Position numbers and translations under genes: made by a program. From the NCBI GenBank assembly GCA_963402885.1, contig OY727101.1:11046917-11110916 (forward strand): DNA of 64,000 nucleotides, given 5' to 3'. Source of the DNA: Antedon bifida. Lineage: Eukaryota; Echinodermata; Crinoidea; Comatulida; Antedonidae. The stretch's first letter is position 1, and each line of letters opens with the position of its first letter. Below are positions 33,801 to 45,367 of this stretch, one piece after another. The notes under the pieces are model-generated. The model was not told the origin of the DNA, searched no databases, and saw only the letters and a list, made by a program, of their open reading frames with translations.

Positions 33801-36800
33801 TCATTCAATTAGTGATTGGATGTGATGTCGATGACATAACCACTAGCCAATCACCAGGCACTACAATTTAAATATAATCACATCAATATTTAAGGAGATT
33901 TATGAAGAAACCACTGCTTAGCCATATATTAAAAACATGTTTGTTGTACTGAGACCACAAGACACGGTAACAACATATATGGTACAAATGCATAATTTAA
34001 TATTCTTTAGATTAACGCAATTTTTAATGGCAGGAGGTGGCAGGCCAATATGATAATTCAAATATAACTAGACATGAAACTCGTCACTTTGACGAGTTAG
34101 TTATCCGCACCACGACAAACGCCACGTGCACGTCATACGTTGGAATATTGCACACAGATAAAGATTATGGCATTATGACAAGAACTGAAGAATATGATAT
34201 GCTGTTAGTGCTGAATTTTGTGTCATATAGTATATACATGCAAACAGTATAAGCTGTATACATATTACATACAGTGTAGAATAGGTGAAATTACGGGACC
34301 CGCCATTTATTCAAATTTTTAACATGGCGACGGTATCAAAATGAAACACTTAGATAGCAATTTCAGAAGGAAATTATCTCAGGAACAACATATTAACGTG
34401 TAGAAGAAATTTGAATACGTAAAATATAGATGCGCACCCTTTTAAATGTGATGAACTATTACGCAAAATATGAAAATACGACTTTTTTTATTCAACTGGC
34501 CATATGATGACGTCACAACATCCGATTGGCAAAATGTTTACATGAATTCGTATCTACAATCCAATAGCTTCCAGAAAACGTTTTAATCGTGATTATCACA
34601 TTTTATTCTTACGAGCTATTACAGATTAAAATTTACTGTAAAGATGAAATTAATGACCCACGTAATTAAAATTTTTAGGCATGATGACGTCATAAAAATT
34701 AAAATATTTTTATCTCATGCTAAAGAAAGTTGATTGACCTACACAATATATAAATGTAGGAGAAAAAGGAATACAGATAAGCGCGATGCGCTCCATTGAA
34801 TGTGATGAGCAATAACGAAAGAGACAAAAATCCTATATTTTACATTCGTGTGGCCATACGATGACGTCACAATGTTTTTTTAGCCTTATTGATGCATGAT
34901 CCGATATCTACAACTCATCAACTTCTAGATTTTGTAATAAAAATAAACGGTTAACGGTTTACTTTAGAAACTATGACTGTTTAAAAAAAGACATAATTTT
35001 GACGATTTTTTAAGCTTTTTCATAAAAAACGCGCACGAATTGTCTAATTCAACGTGTTCGTATGGCGTTATTTAAACTGGAAAAGGTCTAAATTGTTTTC
35101 AAAATCACTGGGAAAGGCTTGAAAAATATAATTCAAGAGAAAAAAATATGTTTTTAACGCTATGTGCGCACCGCGCGCATAAAAAATTGCGCGCACGTGG
35201 GAATTTTTGACATGCTCAAAATGACAAGAAACGCGTAAAAAGTTGATTAGAAATTAATTTTGCGCATTTTGAAATTTTAAATGCGCGTGCGCGCGTAACT
35301 TCTTGTCAAACATGCCATTTTTAATCCGTAGAAAGTTTGCCCCTGATATGACTTAAATTTTGTCAAAGTGTCAATACTAAATGACTTTTGGTTTTTAATC
35401 TATGATCAATCATTGAAATTCATAAAATTGCGCATAAGTCACGTTGCGCAACTATGACGTCATTCAAAAATAGGAGGTGCACAACTTCACGTAAATGCCC
35501 ATATGTTGTCAAAGTTATGAAATGTTATGTTTACACATTTTAGAGGAACACGACTCACAAAAAGGAAGGAAGGAAAGAAGAATAATACAGAAAAAAAATA
35601 TTGATCTCATACAATTACAAGGAGTTATCCGCTTGGTATACCAAGCGGATAACTAAAAATTGCATATTTTATTAATATTACCAACTACTTAAAATTATCG
35701 GTCATAAGAAAGTGAACTTTTCGTAGTCCGATTGTGATGAAATTAAAACAGAATTGTTCAGCAACATATTGTTGTTGTCAATCATCGACACAGTATAGAA
35801 CAATCAGACTGCGCTTACGATTTCTACACGGCTACGTTTTGTTCTAAAAAAATGTAACAGTTAATTGGCAGCGTTCTATAGAGGGCCACGGTTAGAGACA
35901 TGGAGTTCAATGAGTGTGTTTGTTTGATTGGCAGCAGTGCTTTAGTATAGGCATGCGCGTTGGAAATTGTTTGATGTCACTGTCGATGCATATCCTTATA
36001 TTACTTAATCCATGACACAACAAATCAACACTCCGTCATCCACCGCCTTCATATGCAAATGAGCATAAATATGCAAATTAGCTATAAAACCCATATTTTT
36101 ATGATATCTCTTAAACTAATAATCCATCTATTACACTTTTTGTGGCAAACCCTATGTTTTCATACCCAACAGATTCAATGATCAAATACCATGTATACCA
36201 GGTGAAAACGCAATTTAAATCATGCTTGAGTAATTTTTGTCTAAAATTAACATTTTTTCTGTAAATTTTGGTTCAGATAACCGACTACCCAGGTTTTCTA
36301 TTGTTATTATGAACCAGGCACAATATCAACAGATCACTGTTAATTCGTGTAATGTCATTTGGTGAATGATGAAAGGTTATATATCGATTCGGCTTATTAT
36401 GCCATTATTTGTACTATACACTCATAATCATTCATTATTTGTATAATAACTGATTGATAGTAATCCCTTAATATACCAATTATGAATCTTTATTTTGTAG
36501 AATTAACGACGTAAATCTTTTGAAAAATTAATTATGGTGTGCTGCCATGTGTCATGTCATTTATAGTTTGTACTACACCTTGCCTTTAGCTCCTTTGGTA
36601 ATATCCGCAAATAACGAATATACATCGATATATATACTAAAGCAGTACATTACCTATACTACTCATCATGATATGATACACAGGCATAAGCCATATCTCC
36701 TTTCTTTTTAGTCACAATTAATTACAATGAAAAACTATTTCCTCTAAAAAAAAATAATGACCACACATGGGTATAGGTGTAATTGTGAACAAGGGTATAA

Positions 36801-39800
36801 GTCTACTAATGTAATGAATGTTACAAGTACCATTAGAATGTAACATTACGTGTGGGAATCATGTAGAGGACACAGTTACACGCAGTACTGAAGGCGACTA
36901 GAATGAAGTATAGTACAATAGTACTCTAGTACGTCTGTATCTCTAACATTACACATACATTTCTAATGAAATTTAGAAATAAAATCACATACACAAGGTC
37001 ATCTGATCGGTTAATAATTAGTTTCACCAATACATGGTATTTGATCACTTAAAATGATTCAAATGTGTTCATTAGGTATGGAAACACATGGTTTGCCACA
37101 AAAATTGTAATGAATGGATTATTAGTTTATAGGACATACCGTGAGAATATGGGTTTTATAGCTAATTTGCATATTTATGCTCATTTGCATATGAAGGCGG
37201 TGGATGATGGAGGGTTGATTTGTTGTATGGTCAGGACAACATATACATAATATTCATTTAAAACCTAAAAACATTTGCTTGCAATTTTGTCCCAGTTCAC
37301 CATATTTTTTAGCTATATTGAGTAGCCTATTTTGCCCATTATCTCATCTATCTGGTTTTATTTTCTGCATAAATAAGAATTAACACTTTTTATCTTGAAA
37401 CGAATGTCCAAGTCATCAGGGCTCGATACCTCCTATCAAACCATCAGCTAATGTTTGCTGGTTGTAATTTTTGAAAAATAGTATTACTACAACATGGTAT
37501 GGTGACTTGACCTGTCAATTTCTGTACTTCTCTTTGTAGAATTAATTGATTTGTCAAAATATGCTAATTTCTGCCTGGGTTTCAAATTTAAATTAGATCT
37601 TCTACTGCTTTATGAGCGCAAGGGTTGTTTGTGGATACAAAAGTTAATTTTGAGCCCTGCACAGGAAAAAGGCAGTGGTCAGATTTTAGCTGCATTTTGG
37701 TTGATATTTTGGTTTACATTATTTATATGCCTGCCATCTGCCATAAAAATAAAAACTTTTGTACAAATAGCTAACCAATAATTAGTATCATTGAATATAA
37801 CTCACTGGATCAATTCAATGTGATCTAATTAAATAGCAAGGATATTGTTTTATAATATTCATTAGTCATCTATATACCATATATGTGAGTTGAATATCTA
37901 TGCTGAATTTATGTATATTATAGAAACAATAAAAACTTTCCTTCAACATGTCTGCCATAACACATGTGCTTGCCCTTCAAAAAGCAATCCTTAATCATGG
38001 AGGTATACATTAGAAAAATTATAAAATTATCTAATTTTATACCTCCATGCCTAATTAATATATACATTTTTTCAAGGTTATCCACGAGACTGCACTGACA
38101 TACTTGAACGCAACAGTGAAGCAACAAGTGGGGCTTACATGATCAATATTCGTGATGGAGGTGAACCATTCCGAGTTTACTGCGATATGGACACTGATGG
38201 AGGCGGATGGATGGTAGGCTTCACTGTTATTGGGCCCAATTACCGCTAATAGTTTTAATAAAAAGTTTTATGATGGGCATGTAAATTTTATTTCATATAA
38301 TTTAACTAAAATTGTCCTTATCTCAACAGTAGAACAATGTAAAAAGCATATTTAAATGCTTTTGTTTAGGTCTTTCAAAGACGAGAAGATGGATCCATGA
38401 ATTTCTATAGAAATTGGGCAGCATACAAGGCAGGGTTTGGGAATCTTAATAGTGAGCATTGGCTTGGTAATGATAACATTCATCGCATTACAGCTGATGG
38501 TCACTTTGAATTAAGAGTGGACATGTCCACCTTTGAGGGTGAATCGGCGTATGCTCACTACGGCAACTTCCGAATAGGTGATGAGGGAAGTAACTACAAA
38601 CTGATATGTGGTGGCTATAGTGGAAATGCAGGTAACGACAAGTTTGGCTCATCTACAGTACATTCTGGTTCAACACTTTAAATACTGTATGTACAGGGGA
38701 ATATAGTAATAATATACAAACATTATATAGCATCAATACAAAATCCTACAAAAATTCTTACTTTTCACACAACACAAAGTAAACGAAGAGGTCGGAAGAT
38801 ACCATCAGTACTTGATAGAGTTATACAACAAAGTCAACTTACTAGATGCAACTTCATTGGAGCCTGCTTCAACAGAAATTTATAATTCTCAGCAATGTTT
38901 TAACTGTATATATGAACTGTTTTATAAGTTGTTTTGTGACTGTGCATTTTGGTAGTAGTCACTCTCATACTGTACATTTAAAAGTAACACATCCAAATGC
39001 CAACTTTAAGTCAATGGCTACCAGATGTCTCTGTGAGACGGTTATTTGAACCAGTACCAGTACCAGTAATTTCAAAACGATGATCAAAGATGCACATTCT
39101 AAAATTTTCTAAATAAATGAGTTTTTAGATTAATTTTAAATGAGTCAAAAGTGGGTGAAAGTTTAAATGTATAGAGTAAAAAAAATAGTAAAATTATGAA
39201 AATTATAAGAATTTGGTTAAAGTACTGTGTACTCTAGAGTGAAATAAAGAATGAAATAATAAATGTGGGACACACCCACTGAAAAAAAAAAGACATAATC
39301 TATATACAAATTATGGTTAATTCTGACATAGGCGAGCACAATGAAAAAACTTCGGTATAAATCTCCGCCTTGGAAACCTTATCTATCTTAGATGTACCGC
39401 GAAACGTAGATTTTATAACATTAGTTTTCAGTACTACGCTATTGTTCCATTTTTGTCTTTTACAATGACAAAATTTAGCGTTACCTATCGAAATTTGTGG
39501 ATATCACAGGGTTATTTTTACACACTCACGCTGTTGTTCAACTGGCTTCCGGGTCCGTCACTTCCGGCAAAATGGCCGTTGGTGGCGACAGTCAATATTA
39601 AATACAAATATTTTAGTGGTTCAATGTATCATGAACTACTGCAATTAATTTGTTTTAGATATTCAACTAATCAATTATATTGATTAAAGGCATACAACTA
39701 CAATTTGACGTGAACTAATTATTTATGCTATTTATTAATCATTTGATCAAATTTAGCTGCGATTCAATGTTACTATAGAAGGCCTGGTAGGCGTACCAGG

Positions 39801-40991
39801 GAAACACATTTACTGTTTATATTATCGATTATTTCTGTTGCTTGCTCTATTTATAATTATAAATGGTGTCTACTACGACCGATATATAAGTAGGCTACGA
39901 AAGTTGTTATTTGATCATTTTGTTCCAAAATTAACAAGATGCATCACAAAAAAAACATGCATTACTCATCAGTCATATGCATAGGTGTCACCCAGGCTTT
40001 AATTTCCAGTGGCGTCATGTCATGTTTTCGAGAACCATTCGGGTACACCCACTAGAGGGTGCGCGAGCGAAGCGAGCAAACCCTCTAGTAATAATAATAA
40101 TTTTATATTTTTTATATTTCATATAAACAGTTGCGTGTCACAAATATGATATTTCATGGCCTCACGGCCAAATTGCGCATGATTTTTAAAGTGATAATAA
40201 AAAAAACACTCAGAAGAGGGAAACACTGAGAAAGAAAGGAAATTAAGAATTATGGAGCTCAATATAAAAATCATGGGACTACAAGCAAACACTATAAAAT
40301 TGTTAACATGAGAACAATTTCAGACATCAATTTTAGGGGGAAAGGGATTTGCAAAATTTAATTTTTATATGCCTAATAAGTCACAGAAACAAATGGGACA
40401 AAAAAAACAAATCTACATATTAATATTATTAATCACTTATCAAAATATTGCACCTCTATTACTGCACTAAGAGAATCGAAACTGGAAGATATATTGGAAT
40501 ATTCCTTTATCAATCAATACATTTGAATAAATATTTTACAACTTTTGTTTATTGGTCAACATTACATGTTGTAGTTAATATGTGTACCAAATTTCAGCAA
40601 TTAAAAACGTATAAATAAGCAGGATTTCAGTAGGTAGTAAATTAGGAAGTACTATATACCAAAGTGCACATTATGTCCAATTTACTGAAATTGGCTAGAT
40701 TCTACTCGAGTGATATATTCAAATATAATTATCTTTATTTTAGGTGATTCACTGACACAACATACCAATTTCCAGTTTTCGACGTTTGACCAAGATAATG
40801 ACGTATCAGCCTCATCATGTTCTGTGTCATACAAGGGAGGTTGGTGGTATGGTGCCTGTCACAGTTCAAATCTGAATGGATTGTACCTGGGTGGTCAGAC
40901 CGATCAGTATGCAAAAGGTGTGGTGTGGAGACATTGGAAAGATTACTACTATTCCTTGAAAACTAGCGAGATGAAAATACGTAGAATTTAA
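30825..40991 (+). CDS. Secreted fibrinogen-related-domain lectin, gene 4 (4 exons, 263 aa)
   Basis: Exons: 30825-30969, 38077-38213, 38370-38631, 40744-40991 (TAA), phases 1, 0, 1. Residues 1 to about 18 form a signal peptide (MLIRYFLLSLMVALAFSDSY). The acidic linker again has one Cys (NGCGDETENK). The FReD reads GYPRDCTDILERNSEATSGA, GGGWM|VFQRREDGSMNFYRN, LRVDMSTFEG, DQDNDVSASSC, GACHSSNLNGLYLGG. A Met replaces the Thr found at the exon 2/3 junction in genes 1-3. Otherwise all FReD landmarks are present. Intron 1 is 7.1 kb against 1.7-2.4 kb in genes 1-3 and holds at least three large mobile elements. It is the most diverged member, on the same strand as the others, and probably older than the 9-kb tandem units. 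AATAAA lies at 41072-41077. Confidence 0.87.
31246..32830. mobile_element. 1.6-kb inverted-repeat element in intron 1 of gene 4
   Basis: The left end AAGGGGGGTTCCGGGATTAA matches the complement of the right end (AAGGGGGATTCTGGGTTTAA), with TA on both sides (31244-31245 and 32831-32832). It contains several AGGCCTAG words. A 72-residue minus-strand frame at 31571-31789 matches nothing I know. Superfamily undecided; a TA duplication would suit Tc1/mariner-type mobilisation. Confidence 0.65.
33321..33348. repeat. Perfect 28-bp palindrome
   Basis: The half-site CTGAGACAACAACT is followed directly by its exact reverse complement, with no spacer. It lies in intron 1 of gene 4, outside the larger elements. 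The surrounding 32833-34065 shows no gene. Confidence 0.85.
34066..35656 (+). mobile_element. Helentron-like non-autonomous element, copy 2
   Basis: Collinear and nearly identical with 27894-29493, same orientation, same 5' and 3' hairpins. The 3' hairpin loop differs (GGTATACC against GGCTCTACC). TGACGTCA occurs at 34508, 34685, 34862 and 35455. It lies in intron 1 of gene 4. Confidence 0.65.
36017..37226. mobile_element. Foldback/long-TIR element in intron 1 of gene 4
   Basis: Arms of about 200 bp (about 36017-36215 and 37030-37226) are inverted copies: ACAACAAATCAACACTCC, CATATGCAAATGAGCATAAA, GATCAAATACCATGTATACC in the left arm reappear complemented in the right. The middle, about 800 bp, is AT-rich without a gene. 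Two ATGCAAAT octamer-like words lie in each arm. No clear target duplication was found. Confidence 0.75.
37996..38049. repeat. Short hairpin element next to exon 2 of gene 4
   Basis: Twelve-base arms CATGGAGGTATA and TATACCTCCATG surround an AT-rich loop and end 28 bases before exon 2. The same arm sequence forms a tighter palindrome at 61007-61029. Confidence 0.65.
38690..40090. other. Intron 3 of gene 4: insertion relative to genes 1-3
   Basis: Intron 3 of gene 4 contains sequence absent from genes 1-3 at about 38730-39065 and 39300-40090. The second block ends in a hairpin with arms CTAGAGGGT and ACCCTCTAG around GCGCGAGCGAAGCGAGC (about 40050-40090), a word common at ends of dispersed repeats in marine invertebrates. 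No gene is seen in either block. Confidence 0.45.
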
Positions 40992-41082
40992 TGGTAGCAT
41001 GATACAGTGAACTTTCAGTATCTTTTGTTTTTATGAATTAAACACAGAGTATAATAATTAATTTGAAAATTAATAAAATTCA

Positions 41083-42400
41083 AAGACACTTTCCCTACGT
41101 TTTTTTTTTAATTTATGTAAAATTGAACTATTAATGTGAAAAATAAGTTGATTCTAATAATTTAAGCAGGCCGCTATAATACTGGCATGTGTGATATATT
41201 AGATTAAGAGTAGCGCCCTCTAGAGGTGGAGGAGAGGAGAACGCACATGGGTGACCGGAGAAAAACATGTAAACCAGTATTGAGCTGAGTCGGGCTTGCA
41301 TAGTTGTTTATTAAATACTGATAGTCATAAATATTATATTGTAACCTTCTGTAAGTAAACGGCATATTGTTAATATTTGTACAGATCTCTAACTAACTAT
41401 CGAAATTAGGCCGTGGATGATCCACGTTGTTTAGCCGTTGAATTATAATGGCGTGCCATATTATGAATAGATAATTATTACTCGATGGTAACAGAATAGA
41501 GATTATCTATGTTAATTGTGAACACCATGTCGATTTGCGATCATCACGTAAGAGTAATAACTGTTGATATACGCAAGGCATTATGTGTAGTTACTATACT
41601 TGTGCATTTAGACATAAGATGATATTTAGGTTGGACTGTAGTGTTAATAAGTTAAGATGTATCGTTGTGCAAGAGATGGACACACTCCCTCTGTTCTCTG
41701 CCGTCACGCTTGAACGGTTTTACTTGTTGAGACTTGTCTCCGTTGAAAGCGTTAGTTTTACGGTGTTATTTTTATAGTGTTAAAGTTTGATATTGATTGA
41801 AAGGATAGTAATAATTCGGACTGTTATGATTTAGTGGATAGAGTATGATTACCTTTTATATGAATCATTTAGCAGCTACCTTTATATGTGCCAACATAGT
41901 GTTTTGAGTAAATCATTTAATATACTGTGTATAACTATAACTTACTATGTTTCATTCTAGGAGTGAACCAGCGAGTTGGGCATATTAGGTGGGCTGTTGT
42001 CACTGTCATTTAAATTTTGTATTGTTTGGATTTTCTCGAATTAAAGTGGAATAATAGCTCTCCCAGATATTTTTGTCTATGTGGTTTATTCAGTCGCCAC
42101 ACATGCATCTTGCACAGATTGATATTTTCGTTTGCTATATGCAATATATCGTGAAGGGAAAATGTAGAAGAACAGTATTTCCACGATTTGTATTAACAGA
42201 TCCTGTAAAAAAAAGACAATTCAGCTACAGCTAACGTACAATGTTCATACTGTATGTTACCGCTGTTTGCCAGATAGACATAAGGCCCGTCTACGAGGTC
42301 ATTCAATGCGAGCTACTTAGGTAACACATTGTTTTTCACTTTTTATCGTAATTAACCATAATATAATGTATATTTAAGACAAGGAATATCCTGGTTTAAT
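41083..42400. mobile_element. Inverted-repeat element in the 3' flank of gene 4, interrupted
   Basis: It starts AGACACTTTCCCTACG after the gene 4 polyadenylation signal and shares GTGAAAAATAAGTTGATTCT and CAGATTGATATTTTCG with the copies behind genes 1-3. It is longer at its right (to about 42400: GACAAGGAAT, GGTTTAATG). It is split by the solo LTR at 41190-42101. Confidence 0.65.
41190..42101. mobile_element. Solo LTR fossil (912 bp)
   Basis: The sequence runs from TGTGATATATTAGATTAAGA to CAGTCGCCACA (TG...CA ends), flanked by CATG at 41186-41189 and 42102-42105. It interrupts an element whose uninterrupted form is seen behind genes 1-3. No internal retroelement sequence is present, so it is a solo LTR; the Ty3/Gypsy family is a guess from the short target duplication and the AGCGCCCTCTAG word. 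It is younger than the element it split. Confidence 0.7.
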
Positions 42401-42410
42401 GTATGCATTA

Positions 42411-43116
42411 TTACCTCCGCCAAGGAGGTTATGTTTTCACCCCTGTATGTTTGTGTGAACTGAACTGAACTGAACTTTTATTGTATCTCTTTTAAATCAG
42501 AGGCACAGTCTCAATGAGATGTGCAACAAGTTTACAGTGAAAAATAATACATACACACTTAAATACAAATACAAAACAAGAAATTAGACATGTGTGTGTG
42601 TGTGTGTGACGTGTGTGTGTGTCTGTCTGTGAACAGCCTGGAGGCCAGTTTTTATCCGATTCTCACCAAATTTGGCAACAATGATCTATGCCCCAAAAGC
42701 TCGGACGAGTTCGAATTTGAGGGGAAAAGGTCATAGGTCAAGGTCACAACTAACAAAAAACTATTTTACTGCCTAGAGACCACAGTTTTTTTTTTGGTTT
42801 ATTCTCACCAAACTTAGCCACAATGATCAATGACACATCATATAATTGTGGTTAAATTTTGAAGGGTCAGGGTCAAAGATCAAGGTCCACAAAAAACAAA
42901 TAAAAAAATAATAAAAAAAAAACATCAGTGAGACTCGAACCACCGATCTCAACTGTGAGAGGCTGGATACATAACCATTACACCACACTGCCATCCACAA
43001 CTTCGTAGTGTGCAGTTAACATATTTACACTTATAACTAATAAAAAAAATGTAAAAAAAAATATTCAGGGGGCATTTTACAGTAGGCGGAGGTTTGTACT
43101 CTCGGAGTACCCTCTA
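42411..43116. mobile_element. Dispersed repeat with CCTCCGCCAAGGAGG end
   Basis: Left end TTACCTCCGCCAAGGAGGTT and right end GGCGGAGGTTTGTACTCTCG are partly inverted, followed by CGGAGTACCCTCTAG. The interior repeats a module (TTCTCACCAAA, TTGGCAACAATGATC, then TTAGCCACAATGATCA) twice. It includes a LINE-like 3' tail fragment at about 42455-42590 with tandem TGAAC, a TG microsatellite at about 42593-42625, and a tRNA-like stretch. Confidence 0.5.
42924..42992 (-). tRNA. tRNA-Glu(CTC)-like pseudogene or SINE head
   Basis: On the minus strand: GGCAGTG, then A-box-like TGGTGTAATGGTTA, a loop CTCTCAC as in tRNA-Glu(CTC), B-box GGTTCGAGTCT, and CACTGAT pairing with the 5' end with one mismatch, followed by a T run. 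The anticodon stem pairs poorly, so it is degenerate and not a working tRNA gene. Confidence 0.5.
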
Positions 43117-43226
43117 GTTTTATTTTATTTTTCTACCATGTATTTATTTATGTATAAGAATTACAGAGAAAGTGTCTTCAATATAAACATATTTTGTTTT
43201 TAAAATGTCTTAATGAACATTGTTAA

Positions 43227-44218
43227 AGGAAAGGAACACCCTAATATCTTACCTAACTATTATAAAAGTAACCCTACCAACTTAATATTCAGAACAATTT
43301 ATGTTTAAATCGGATTTGTAGTTTTCTAGTAAACAGGATTTTAAAGCTGTTTTCAAGACATTTGAAAATCGCCATCTTGTGCTCATGACAGCCTGTTTGT
43401 GACGTCAGATACGGCCAATTTTAAGATTCGCGGTTACATTCGGTGCTTCTATTGGCTAAGCGAATCCGCTAATATGATTGGCTAATAACGCGACATGCGG
43501 TTATGCAGGATGGCGATGACACGGTATGAGCATGCGCTGGCTTGGTAAACAAACCATCGATCGATCTTTTCTCCTGCGTAAATCTTTCAGCTATTGTTAA
43601 TCTATTGTTACTTTTATTGCCTAGCTGTTTCAAACGGGATTTGGTAGGGGAATTAACTGGCAAACCTTCCAAACGGAGGCTGTTGGTTGACGATGCAGTG
43701 TCTACTTTATTTTCGTTCAACACGAGTTCTAGGCCTAGTAAGGCATACAGTACAGATACACTGGCCGCAAGTACACCATTCTTCGACGGCTTGTTATGCT
43801 CGAGAATGTTGTTCTTCTCTTCTTTTTTCCTCATCAGCACGACGCAAAATTAACTTTCTGTATATTCTGGTTCCAAATTTTCTGAATTATAAAAACTCCA
43901 AGCCATATTCCGAAAATATTAGGTATGTTAGGCTATTTAATTGATTTTATTTATGGTTATATCCCGCACTTCCATATTGAAATACTGTACTAAGACGATG
44001 GAGGCTTGGATTTGCTTGAATGCGTCCACCTAATCTGATGTCACATAATTGTTCTTAACCTGTCAAAATGGCGCTGTTCAATTTCCGATATGTTGTCGTT
44101 TAAAAGTCTATTTTGTAACTAAATTGCTTACTATTGTACCTTGAACCATTGTAATCATGTTTTTATTACATTTATCTATAAGCACAGTGGCACATTTAGC
44201 CCAGGGTGTTCCTTTCCT
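43227..44218. mobile_element. Kolobok-like DNA element with THAP-like exon remnant
   Basis: Perfect 16-bp terminal repeats (AGGAAAGGAACACCCT and complement) sit between TTAA at 43223-43226 and 44219-44222. On the plus strand at 43623-43712, after a TTGCCTAG acceptor-like site, the frame reads SCFKRDLVGELTGKPSKRRL and then DDAVSTLFSF. This matches the C-terminal half of a THAP zinc finger (pattern CF.RDL..EL.G..KRRL..DAVPT.F). TTAA duplications and THAP domains both occur in the Kolobok superfamily. The zinc-binding N-terminal half and the transposase core are not seen; the element is non-autonomous. Confidence 0.65.
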
Positions 44219-44222
44219 TTAA

Positions 44223-45367
44223 TGATGAAGGGTGTATAATGTTCAACCATCCCAGGTTAACATAATAGTGAAAGGGGTATAAGAATAAAGTAGTCTAGTT
44301 TTGATGTTATTCATGGCCTCACTCGTATGTTCTATTGTCGATCATTTACACACATTGCTTATTAACAGAACATAACAAAGGGCTAGTGTTGCCCAAAAGC
44401 TCTGCTCTTTTTTCTGACTGTTTTACTTTATCATTTTAATTTAGATTTAGCTTATTTTGCTTATTTTATTTTGTATCCTCATTGAGATCCACTGATACCG
44501 ACAGCATTGTCATTTTTTCTGTAATTTGCCTTTGAATATATGAATAAAATTGTTTGAATACTGTTCGTTTTGTTTTGTAAAACAGAACTGGCCGGGTTAT
44601 ATGTTTTATTGTAGATTAATTCTATTACGTGTTGAGTCATCAGTGTATTGTTAAACATCTCAAGTTCCAATGTCTAAATAAACGTTGGAAAAGAAATATT
44701 GTACATAAAACTAAAAAAAAGTTTAATGCAGCCATCAACCACAAAAAATAATCATTATACGGCTAATTTAACAAGGCCAACAGCCATAATAAGCCGCGTG
44801 CTAAAACGCATAGTGATACCAAACCGACAGACCGACCGACCGGCATAGTGAACTATAGAATCGCGTCCACGCGACTAAAAATGACGTACAATGTATCATG
44901 AAAGGAAGGAATTTCCGAGTTGACAGAAAACCACTCATCCTAGTAAAGTGGTATAAAAATCACCTAATATTGTTGTTAGTGCTTTTCTTTTTACTACATC
45001 AATAAAGGGTGGGAATTTAACATGTACTGAAAATAAAGTTTTTCAGTAGCTGTTAAATTTGTTATTTCTTTATTGCTTTTTTCATATTTAATTAGTAAAA
45101 GTAATTAATTTCAGTTTGGGTCAACACAAAACATACCACTTCTTGAATTGGATGGCCACAGAACAGAGAAAATAAACGTTTTTTTCATTATTATTTATCT
45201 ATTTCATGATCAAAATCTCAAGCAGTTGAAAATCACTTTTATTGGTAAGTGGAACAAAATTAATACCATGTGATATGAGGCATCTACTATTGTACGGTAA
45301 TTAAAATGAGTGATAATCATCAAAAAAAGAAAAACAAATAATTGTGTGCTAAAATCAATTATTGTAC
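44223..45367. other. Spacer between the Kolobok-like element and the RhoGEF gene
   Basis: No gene is seen. At 44800-44880 there is a dispersed-repeat end (GACCGACCGACCGGCATAGT, then TCGCGTCCACGCGACTAAAA) whose relative lies inverted at 49855-49925. A TTTATT at 45069-45074 could be the AATAAA signal of the minus-strand RhoGEF gene, about 300 bp after its stop. Confidence 0.4.

Noticed and set aside
42924-42992. Functional tRNA-Glu gene
   Set aside because: The anticodon stem does not pair and the acceptor stem has a mismatch; it is embedded in a dispersed repeat.
43469-43840. 123-residue minus-strand frame inside the Kolobok-like element
   Set aside because: Antisense to the THAP-like frame, with no domain of its own.
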